A DNA stretch of 53,101 bases, taken from Salinivirgaceae bacterium. GTDB lineage: Bacteria; Bacteroidota; Bacteroidia; Bacteroidales; SZUA-534. The notes beneath the pieces were generated by a model, which saw only the letters and a program-made list of their open reading frames with translations, had not been told where the DNA came from and made no database searches. The position numbers were made by a program, and so were the translations under genes. This document shows, one piece after another, positions 10,609 to 18,932 of this stretch. Each line of letters starts with the position of its first letter. Position 1 is the stretch's first letter. The stretch is from NCBI GenBank assembly GCA_016342715.1, contig JAEINW010000011.1:1-53101 (forward strand), written 5' to 3'.

Positions 10609-11475
10609 ATGGCGTACAATTTATTAAAAGGAAAAAAAGGAATCATTTTCGGTGCTTTAAACGAAAATTCTATTGCATGGAAAGTTGCGATAAAAGCCTA
10701 CGAAGAAGGTGCGGAAATTGTTTTAACAAACACTGAAGTTGCTATGCGCATGGGCGAAATTAAGGAATTAGCAAAAGCAACCAATGCCACTGTGATTCCT
10801 GCAGATGCCACAAACTATGAAGATTTGGAAAATTTAGTCGGAAAATCAATGGAAGTTTTCGGTGGAAAATTCGACTTTATTTTGCACTCAATAGGAATGT
10901 CACCAAACGTAAGAAAAGGAAAATCATACGACGATTTAAATTACAATTATTTACAAAAAACACTTGACATTTCTGCCTTATCATTTCACAAAATAATGCA
11001 GGTTGCTCGTAAAATGGATGCTGTAAATTGTTGGGGTTCAATTGTCGCCTTATCGTATGTTGCAGCCCAACGCACACTTTACGGTTACAACGACATGGCT
11101 GACGCAAAGGCACTATTAGAGTCGATTGCTCGCAGTTTTGGCTACATCTATGGGCGCGATAAAAAAGTACGCGTGAATACCATTTCACAATCGCCTACCT
11201 TAACAACTGCTGGTAGTGGTATTCGTGGGTTCGATAATCTGGTTGATTTCTCTGAAAGAACTTCGCCATTAGGCAATGCCGATGCCGATGAATGTGCCGA
11301 TTATTGTATTACCTTATTTTCTGATTTAACTAAAAAAGTAACCATGCAAAACCTTTTTCACGATGGTGGATTTTCAAGCATGGGTATGAGTTACCGTGCA
11401 ATGAAACAATATAATAAAAGCTTCGATTGTGATAATGAACTTGATGGTTTAGACGAAATTCCAAAAGAATGGTAG
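10609..11475 (+). CDS. fabI: Enoyl-[acyl-carrier-protein] reductase
   Basis: SDR fold, GKKGIIFGALNENSIAWKVA, YNDMADAKALLESIAR, VNTISQSPTLTTAGSGIRGF. Confidence 0.95.
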   Translation: MAYNLLKGKKGIIFGALNENSIAWKVAIKAYEEGAEIVLTNTEVAMRMGEIKELAKATNATVIPADATNYEDLENLVGKSMEVFGGKFDFILHSIGMSPNVRKGKSYDDLNYNYLQKTLDISALSFHKIMQVARKMDAVNCWGSIVALSYVAAQRTLYGYNDMADAKALLESIARSFGYIYGRDKKVRVNTISQSPTLTTAGSGIRGFDNLVDFSERTSPLGNADADECADYCITLFSDLTKKVTMQNLFHDGGFSSMGMSYRAMKQYNKSFDCDNELDGLDEIPKEW

Positions 11476-11494
11476 CGCATTATATTAGATAAAT

Positions 11495-11530
11495 AAAAAA
11501 AACTCAGAAGGAATCTTCTGAGTTTTTTTT
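11495..11530 (+). terminator. Rho-independent terminator of fabI
   Basis: AAAAAACTCAGAAG-GAAT-CTTCTGAGTTTTTTTT. Confidence 0.9.
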
Positions 11531-11637
11531 ATCCCCAATTTTAACTTTTCTAAACAAATAAATCTGGTTTCAATTGGATCTAATTAAAAAGTTGAGGATT
11601 TAAATAAAATCACCTAAATATTTAATGTTAAATTGTT

Positions 11638-11686
11638 GCGATGCATGTAGATAATTTCATAAAAACAAATTTCATGCTTGCATCGC
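11638..11686. repeat. Inverted repeat
   Basis: GCGATGCAtg...catgcttGCATCGC: GCGATGCA 11638-11645 and TGCATCGC 11679-11686. Confidence 0.55.
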
Positions 11687-11706
11687 TTGTTGTTAACAAT
11701 AAACAA

Positions 11707-11750
11707 CTTAGGGCGTTGCCCTAAGCTATATTATTTATGGCTTTCAGCCA
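11707..11750 (+). repeat. REP-like paired-hairpin element, copy 2
   Basis: CTTAGGGC-GTT-GCCCTAAG, 12-nt spacer ctatattattta, TGGCT-TTC-AGCCA. Confidence 0.8.
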
Positions 11751-11801
11751 TTACAGATAAATTATCATTTGAACTAACCACCCATAATAATCAGAAAAAT
11801 T

Positions 11802-11845
11802 AGCCTGCAAGGCTTATATATTTCAACTTAGGGCAACGCCCTAAG
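11802..11845 (-). repeat. REP-like paired-hairpin element, copy 3 (inverted)
   Basis: Minus strand reads CTTAGGGC-GTT-GCCCTAAG, 12-nt ttgaaatatata, AGCCT-TGC-AGGCT. Confidence 0.8.
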
Positions 11846-12191
11846 AATTAGTACAACCATACGAACCGTCGCAAGTAAATGTGTTAAATTATTAAAATAT
11901 ATCCACATGCGACGCAATCTATTACATAAAAAAGCGAGTTGCGTTTTGTTGCTTTAAATCAGTGAGACTATATTTTTTTGAATTAAAAACTAATAAAAAC
12001 AAAAATTCGAACTAATCTCGAAAGAGAAGCGTATCAATATATTGACTCTTACTCCTCGCTGCTTGCAGCAAAATAAAAAAGCAAATCATCCTCCATTAAT
12101 ACCACATCTGCTTACCGCGAGGTTGTTTAAATTCTAAGCTATATCATTTATGATTGACCTTTTCAAGAATTTTAGCTTGCTCCACAACTTT

Positions 12192-13157
12192 TCAATATAA
12201 TCCCTTCAATTCCTCTTTATTATAATATTCAATAAACTCATTTGTTAATGTTTGCGTAACATCACTCATAAAGGCAAATTCATTTCTAATATCGTTCACA
12301 TAGGCTTTAACTTTTACCTTTAACATTATTTTATGGCCTATTTGCTCTTGGAAAAATAAAACAGCAATGGGTTTGTTTAAATAAATATATTTTGAAACCT
12401 GAGCTGCTTCTAATGCCGATTGTTTTACTTTTTGTAAATCAGCGCTTAGCGGCAAATACAACACTGTAACTACCTGGCAATTTTCTTCGCCAGCATTGGC
12501 GTTAGAAACCGATTGACTCATAACATCAGAGTTTGGGACTGTAACCAAACTATCATCGGGGGTGACAATTCTGGTCGATCGCAGTCCTATGCCAACTACT
12601 TCGCCATAATAATTACCAAGTTGCACTTTATCACCAATTTGAAAGGGCTTGTCAATTACGATAATAATTCCTCCAAATATATTTTTAAGTAAATCTTGAG
12701 CCGCAAATCCAACGGCAACTCCAATTGAAGCAGAAACGGCGAATATCGATGCCATAGGTGGTCGGAAAACAGCCACAATAATAAACGAAAAAGCTCCAAC
12801 CCAAACTACTATGCGAATAATTGGTATAAAACCTTTTAAAGTAACTCTGTACTTGGTGTTACGCTCGGCCCAAACAGATAACAACGCCGATGTAAGCTTT
12901 AAAAAAGAAAAGGTGAGTAAAATAATTATTAAACTAATAATTATTTTTGTAGCCGAGAAATAAGCTTTTAACGATTGGGTTTCTTTTTCAACTTTATTTA
13001 CAATTTTTGACGAAACGTTTACTGAATCAATATTTGAAACAATTTCTTTTTTTTGTATAGTATCCGTTGGAATGGAGTCTGTTGGTATTGCTGATAAACT
13101 AAAATTTGATACCAATAACAACAAGAATAACCCAAAATATAGAATGTATTTCTGCAT
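12192..13157 (-). CDS. MscS-family mechanosensitive ion channel
   Basis: TM helices then FAAQDLLKNIFGGIIIVIDKPFQIGDKVQLGNYYGEVVGIGLRSTRIVTPDDSLVTVPNSDV. Confidence 0.95.
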   Translation of the reverse strand: MQKYILYFGLFLLLLVSNFSLSAIPTDSIPTDTIQKKEIVSNIDSVNVSSKIVNKVEKETQSLKAYFSATKIIISLIIILLTFSFLKLTSALLSVWAERNTKYRVTLKGFIPIIRIVVWVGAFSFIIVAVFRPPMASIFAVSASIGVAVGFAAQDLLKNIFGGIIIVIDKPFQIGDKVQLGNYYGEVVGIGLRSTRIVTPDDSLVTVPNSDVMSQSVSNANAGEENCQVVTVLYLPLSADLQKVKQSALEAAQVSKYIYLNKPIAVLFFQEQIGHKIMLKVKVKAYVNDIRNEFAFMSDVTQTLTNEFIEYYNKEELKGLY

Positions 13158-13159
13158 TT

Positions 13160-16120
13160 TTAATGTATTAAATTTCTGTTTTTTAATTGTTTAATAACGT
13201 GTCTGTATAAAATACTATTCAACATAAAAGCATCGCCAATTCTTACAATAATTGAGTCCTCTTTCATAATGTGAATAATTTTATAGCATTTATCGAAACT
13301 TGTATTTGTAATATGCGATAATTGTTGAATAGAGATTTTACCATGAAGAACTATCAACAGCAGAACATATGCTTTTTCGGGCGAAATATTATCGAGAAAA
13401 CTAAAGTCAGGAACCGAAAAATTACTAATAAATAGCTTATTATCAGAAACACTTTCTATTGATTGTAACCAATAGATTAGTGCCAAACTAATGTTACTAT
13501 CGGAATATTTATTTAGCTCATTAAAATAAGAAGATTCAAGATCTTTTTGAGAAATAGCATGGTTTAAATCGGAGGGTGTCCTTCCCGCACTGCCACAATA
13601 CTCGAGTTGAAATCCACTCAATCGATTCCTTTTTAAAACAATACTTTTTATTTGCTGGCTATTTAAAGTGCTAATATTAATTATATGATCGAAATAATCA
13701 CCAATCTGTAAGGTTTTGTTTAAATATTGCCATGCATAATATGATGTTGAACAGACCCAAAATATTTTATCATTGGTTGATACAATTAACGATAAAAATT
13801 TATTTAAACACGCAAATCCGCCAACTTGGCGTAAAAACAATCTTTCAATTCCATCTATAAGAATTATTTTTCGCGCCATTGGAGTAATAAACTCCTTAAT
13901 GTCTTGATCTGTTTTTAAATGCTCCTGATTAAATATTTCGTTTACCAACTGATAGTAAGCGCTTTCATCATTATAAAAATTTTTAATCGGAAAATTAATT
14001 ATCTGATAATTTGAATTTACCGTTTCTTGAAAATAATGCAACAATGAAGATTTTCCACTTCCATTCTCACCTATTATTGCTGATGCAGAATATTTGCCTG
14101 TAAACCATTCCTCGTAAGCTGAATTTAGCTTTTCTACTTCAGCTTCACGTGAATGGAATAAATTGATTTCATGCACTGGAGAATTATCAAATAAATGTTG
14201 GTAAATAACTGGCAATTTGTACATCCTTTTTTGAATATCGGCCAGGTAATTTGACACTTCCGATGAAATAGACGCAACACTTCCATCTAATTTCAACTTC
14301 TTTTTCATCTCAACATAGGAGACTTGGAGCCAATCGAACTTTTTATTAAAAAACGCACTCGCCAATGAATATATTTTCGCAAAAAACAAACCCGCTTTTT
14401 TACGTTTTTCAACAGAATCGGCCAAGGCTTTTGACTTCAATAAGCGTGAATAAATATTAACAATATTATCATTGTTATCAAGCTCTTTTATTCTTTCAAT
14501 TAAAGCATCAATATTGGTGCTTATTTCTCCTAAGTCATCTATAATTAGGTTATTTAATAAATCAGCAATTTTTGTGCTTATTATCAATAAACGATCTAAT
14601 CCATCGCTAAAAACTGCAATAATTTTTTCTTCGTTAGCATTTGGTTTTTCAGTAAGTAAAATTGCTGTATCCAAATAAAAATCAATTATCTGATCGTAAT
14701 CACTAAATTCATTTACTATGGTTTCGAGCTTAAGTGCCATTTGCTTTTTAAGCATTTGATTATTAATCTTAAACGAAGGAAAACACTCAAACTCAACAAA
14801 CTCTTTGGGTGAGAAATACTTGATATCGTATGCTTTAATACCCAATTCATATTGCGGGCTTTTTACGACACCAATTCTATTTGAAAAATCATTTAATAAG
14901 TCGTTAAGCTCATTTTCCAGTTTTGTTAATAGCTTTGGAATATCTTCGGCAGCCCCTGTTGCTTTTGTGCTTTGATCATTCTCTGCCTTTTCTTTTTTTA
15001 GTTTATACAACTCTTTAACCAAAAAATTGCGAACCTCACTTAAGGGAGCTTCGGGTTTAGGTAAATTTGTTAAAATATTACGAGTGTACTTAATTTGGTT
15101 TTCGACCTCAGGTAATAATGCCTTTTTAACTCGTTGGGTAAATATGAATTCAATGTTTTGAAAAGATAAATTAACATTTGAAATATAGCTAAACAGCTGC
15201 TCTTTAAAACGCCAATCTTCATGAAAACTAAAAAAAGTTGCCTGCCAAATTTTACTTTGTTTTTCCAAACGGGCAAATGCATTAGCATATTCTATTCTAC
15301 TTAATGATTTTATTGTGCTTATGAAATTAATTCGGCTGGCATGTAAATAAATTTTTGCTTCAATTTGTTTTTTTAGCTTATCAAATAATTCAAAAAGTGA
15401 ATGTGTACCATTTTCAACTTTATATTCGATGGTATTCAAAATATCAGCATCAAACATAATATTTCCATTTAGGATTCCTTCTTCGTAGTGAAAAAGAGCT
15501 AATTGAGAGTTGATAATCTCATTGCGACATTTTGCAATAACTATTTCTAATTCATTAAAAAAGACTGGAAACACATATTTTTTAAGCAAAGTCTTAAAGT
15601 AGATTTTTTTCATTCTAAGCTTTGGATCTTTTACTTTTCTTCTGATTAGGCGATAAAACATTCTATTAAGCCGATCGATGTTTTTATCAATCGAAACTAT
15701 GCTGTTATAAACCTTAATATTAAATTTATTGCTCGCTGAAAGAGAAGTTTTATCAAGCGGATCGGCGCTAGTTATGTCAATTAAAAAAAAATCAGGATTT
15801 GCACTAAAATATTCCTGTATCTTAGCGTTTAAGCGACTAAATAATTCATCAATTAAAATATTGGTATTTACACTTGTATAATCAGCATTTACGATGGCTC
15901 CAACTTGCTTATGGTATTCGCGCCAATTTTCAATTCGCTGCTTTTTCGTTTCAAGCCTATGTTGTTTTTGAAAAAAATCACTTTGCAACTTTTTTATGGC
16001 ATCGAAGCATTGCTTGTGGTTAAGAATAATTTCGTTAAGAGCAGTATCAATTATTTGCGCACATTCCTTTAGAAAAACATCAACTGAATTAATGTTTAAT
16101 TTCACCATAGGATTCCCCAT
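13160..16120 (-). CDS. Large uncharacterised P-loop ATPase (986 aa) with long helical N-terminal region and winged-helix-like C-terminus
   Basis: Walker A SAIIGENGSGKSSLLHYF, Walker B-like ARKIILIDGIERLF; C-terminal HGKISIQQLSHITNTSFDKCYKIIHIMKEDSIIVRIGD resembles wHTH. Ends 2 nt before the mscS start. Confidence 0.75.
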   Translation of the reverse strand: MGNPMVKLNINSVDVFLKECAQIIDTALNEIILNHKQCFDAIKKLQSDFFQKQHRLETKKQRIENWREYHKQVGAIVNADYTSVNTNILIDELFSRLNAKIQEYFSANPDFFLIDITSADPLDKTSLSASNKFNIKVYNSIVSIDKNIDRLNRMFYRLIRRKVKDPKLRMKKIYFKTLLKKYVFPVFFNELEIVIAKCRNEIINSQLALFHYEEGILNGNIMFDADILNTIEYKVENGTHSLFELFDKLKKQIEAKIYLHASRINFISTIKSLSRIEYANAFARLEKQSKIWQATFFSFHEDWRFKEQLFSYISNVNLSFQNIEFIFTQRVKKALLPEVENQIKYTRNILTNLPKPEAPLSEVRNFLVKELYKLKKEKAENDQSTKATGAAEDIPKLLTKLENELNDLLNDFSNRIGVVKSPQYELGIKAYDIKYFSPKEFVEFECFPSFKINNQMLKKQMALKLETIVNEFSDYDQIIDFYLDTAILLTEKPNANEEKIIAVFSDGLDRLLIISTKIADLLNNLIIDDLGEISTNIDALIERIKELDNNDNIVNIYSRLLKSKALADSVEKRKKAGLFFAKIYSLASAFFNKKFDWLQVSYVEMKKKLKLDGSVASISSEVSNYLADIQKRMYKLPVIYQHLFDNSPVHEINLFHSREAEVEKLNSAYEEWFTGKYSASAIIGENGSGKSSLLHYFQETVNSNYQIINFPIKNFYNDESAYYQLVNEIFNQEHLKTDQDIKEFITPMARKIILIDGIERLFLRQVGGFACLNKFLSLIVSTNDKIFWVCSTSYYAWQYLNKTLQIGDYFDHIINISTLNSQQIKSIVLKRNRLSGFQLEYCGSAGRTPSDLNHAISQKDLESSYFNELNKYSDSNISLALIYWLQSIESVSDNKLFISNFSVPDFSFLDNISPEKAYVLLLIVLHGKISIQQLSHITNTSFDKCYKIIHIMKEDSIIVRIGDAFMLNSILYRHVIKQLKNRNLIH

Positions 16121-16318
16121 ATGAGTTCCTTTTATTTTTACAATAAATTTACACTTATTTTTATATAAAATGATTTATCCCGAAAAATTATGCTTCGCAT
16201 GAGCTAAAGGTTCGGGACTTAATTATTACTCGCTATCGCTCATGAGACACTACGCTATGTTGAGAAGCTGTTTGTGCTTGATTGACAACGTGTTGGTTTT
16301 AAAACCTTAATTTATACA

Positions 16319-16596
16319 ATGAGGCTGTCTAAAAAGGATAGTTCAACTTTTGAAAACTTTTAATACGAAAGTTAAATTTAAAATGGAACGCTGATAACAC
16401 TGAAAAAAACTGATTTACACTGATTTGATCTGTGAAAATCAGCCAAAATCTGTGTCATCTGCGTTCTCTTCTTTCAACTTAGCGAACCTTGCTTGCAAGC
16501 TCATGAGCAATTGCGAATAACAAAGCGATCTCAAGAGCGATAGCGAATAATTTGAAAGTGTACAGAAAAGTTTTTTTACTTTTTAGACAGCCTCAT
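16319..16596. mobile_element. MITE-like element with 18-bp perfect terminal inverted repeats
   Basis: ATGAGGCTGTCTAAAAAG (16319-16336) and CTTTTTAGACAGCCTCAT (16579-16596); no transposase inside. Confidence 0.8.
16386..16466. repeat. Internal inverted-repeat module nested in the MITE
   Basis: GAACGCTGATAACACTG ... CTGTGTCATCTGCGTTC. Confidence 0.6.
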
Positions 16597-16751
16597 GAAT
16601 TTGAATCTCAAAACGTGCAATAAACACAATAAACCAACACTTTACGCAAACAGAATCTCTTTTCTCATGAATTATGGGGGTTATCAAGTAAGCAATAATA
16701 AATGTTTAGAAAGGTCAGTAGTTAACTACTTAGTTTCATTTCGTGAGAGAG

Positions 16752-16797
16752 ACGCTGACAAGACCTTCGGACGTTGTCAGGTCAAATCTGTCAGCGT
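16752..16797. repeat. Nested inverted repeat cluster (CTGACA half-sites)
   Basis: ACGCTGACA (16752-16760)/TGTCAGCGT (16789-16797) enclosing CTGACAA (16755-16761)/TTGTCAG (16774-16780). Confidence 0.6.
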
Positions 16798-16940
16798 GCG
16801 TAGCTCCTGACAGCATTTGCACATATAATAAGCCCATATAATTGCTGCGTCTGTACATATGAACTTATCAGCCTCTATAAACGTTTATTTATGGCACAAA
16901 CAGAAGAATGGAAATAAAGTTTAGAAAGCTTTGATTGCTG

Positions 16941-18920
16941 CTAATTATTCTGCTTACTGGCTTTAAGATGAGCCGCTTTTGTAAAATTTTCTTTTGCTTC
17001 ATCTTCTAAACCAAGTTGCATGCATGAAACTGCTAAATTGTAAAACATTTGATCATCATTTGGATCAATTTTAACAGCACGTTTAAAAACGTTATATGCT
17101 TTTTCAATTTGATGGCTCATTCCATAAGCGGTTCCTAAATCTTTTAATGCCTCAGTCTTATTTGGAGCAATTTTTACAGCTCTTTCAAGATAATGAATAC
17201 CATTGGGTAAATTTCCTAAATAACGCCCCTCAATCACACCTAATCGATAATTCAAAGTGTAATCCATAGAATCCAGCTTCCACAATTCTAAATAATATTG
17301 CAATTGAAGCTTTTTATCTTTTTCTTGCTGCATTACAATGTCAAAATTCTTTCGGGCATTTTCGTGTGTTGGATTTCTTCTTAGTACGTTTAAATAACAT
17401 TTAGCTGATTCAAGGGCTTCCTTTTTACTATCATAAAGTACATTTCCAAGCAAAACCCATGCATCGGTGTAGGTTGGATGAATCTGAACCGCTTTTCGTA
17501 AATAGTATTCCGATAATTGATAATACTCTTTTTGTAAGTTTTGGGCTTTGGTTATTTTTCCTTCTTCCCAAAGTTTTCCTCCTGCTGAACAATTACTTTT
17601 TGCACTGTTTACAGATGTTTTAACGTCGGTTGTGAATAATGTAAAATCATTCTTCCACGCCATATTTCTAGCAATGGTTTTCGTTGGGTAAAAAATCAAC
17701 ATATAAAGTCCTACAATAAGTACTATAGGTTTTAACTTCTCTCGTTTTTCAATAATCAAAAAACCTAAATAAACAATGCCTAAGCACCAAAATACGGAGG
17801 CGACAAAAACAAACCTTTCATTCATGAAAGTACCCACCGAAAAAAACAGATTTGACATTAAAACAAATGAAGCTGCAAAACCTATAATTGAAAAACTAAT
17901 AACACTTCTTCCTCTTCTTAATCCAGAGATAAACGATATGAATAACATAAGTACTAAACCTACTGAAAGCCAAACAAATTCGTTAGAAAAATCGACAACT
18001 GGAATATGAAATGGATAATAGTCGAAAGTTAAAGGATGTGGAAAAATTAATAACTTGAAGTAGATAAGCAAGGTGAAAAGTATGGTAGCATATTTTTCAT
18101 TTCCTTCCAATCCTAAAAAAGGATTATTCATTAGTTCAGAACTAGGGGTTGCATTAAAACCACCAAGAACACTATTTCGGATAATCAAAAAAACTAGCGT
18201 GGGTAAAATCAATACTCCTAAGGAGTATGCAATGTGTTTAAAATTTGACTTATTAAAATACCACAAAGCTGCTGGAATAATAAAAACAAAGGCTATGGCA
18301 TTTTCTTTTGATAATAAGGCAACAAAAAATGAAATAAGCACAACACAAAAATTGATAATTTTATTTGATAAAGGCTTAATTATAAAATAGAAAGCTACTA
18401 AGGAAAATAGTAAACTTAAAATTTCATCGCGTCCTTTTATATTTGCGACTACCTCAGTATGAATAGGATGAATTAAAAACAATAATACGGCTATACATGC
18501 AATAATTTTTGCCTTGTCAAATTCAAGTTTTTGCTTTAAGAGCGTAAATAAAATTTGAAACAATATCCAACAAAGCAAAGCATATAGAATGATATTTATA
18601 AAATGACTGATAAATGGATTCAATCCAAAAAATTCATATTCAATGGCAAATGTTGCCATCGATAAAGGTCGGTATCTTCCTCCGGCAACCAATTCTTTTT
18701 GTCTTCCAAAAAAACCTGTAAACGATTCGCTTGTAAAAATATCAGTAATACCTGAAATGCCTTTTTTTGTGAACTCATTTTTAGTGATTACAATGGAATC
18801 ATCCAAGGCATAATCGTTAACCAGTGTATTTCCATAAATAATAAAAGACAGAAGAAAGAAAACCAGCAAGGCTTGTTTATTTGAAATTCTTTTTAGTATG
18901 GAGGGAAGTTTTTTTAGCAT
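16941..18920 (-). CDS. TMTC-like membrane glycosyltransferase with C-terminal TPR repeats
   Basis: YGNTLVNDYALDDSIVITKNEFTKKGISGI..GRYRPLSMATFAIEYEFFGLNPF.. followed by multiple TMs and TPRs. Confidence 0.8.
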   Translation of the reverse strand: MLKKLPSILKRISNKQALLVFFLLSFIIYGNTLVNDYALDDSIVITKNEFTKKGISGITDIFTSESFTGFFGRQKELVAGGRYRPLSMATFAIEYEFFGLNPFISHFINIILYALLCWILFQILFTLLKQKLEFDKAKIIACIAVLLFLIHPIHTEVVANIKGRDEILSLLFSLVAFYFIIKPLSNKIINFCVVLISFFVALLSKENAIAFVFIIPAALWYFNKSNFKHIAYSLGVLILPTLVFLIIRNSVLGGFNATPSSELMNNPFLGLEGNEKYATILFTLLIYFKLLIFPHPLTFDYYPFHIPVVDFSNEFVWLSVGLVLMLFISFISGLRRGRSVISFSIIGFAASFVLMSNLFFSVGTFMNERFVFVASVFWCLGIVYLGFLIIEKREKLKPIVLIVGLYMLIFYPTKTIARNMAWKNDFTLFTTDVKTSVNSAKSNCSAGGKLWEEGKITKAQNLQKEYYQLSEYYLRKAVQIHPTYTDAWVLLGNVLYDSKKEALESAKCYLNVLRRNPTHENARKNFDIVMQQEKDKKLQLQYYLELWKLDSMDYTLNYRLGVIEGRYLGNLPNGIHYLERAVKIAPNKTEALKDLGTAYGMSHQIEKAYNVFKRAVKIDPNDDQMFYNLAVSCMQLGLEDEAKENFTKAAHLKASKQNN

Positions 18921-18932
18921 AAAAACAAACCT

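Noticed and set aside
16595-16810. 71-aa + ORF at the right edge of the MITE
   Set aside because: Starts inside the TIR end and runs through inverted-repeat sequence; no protein-like signature.
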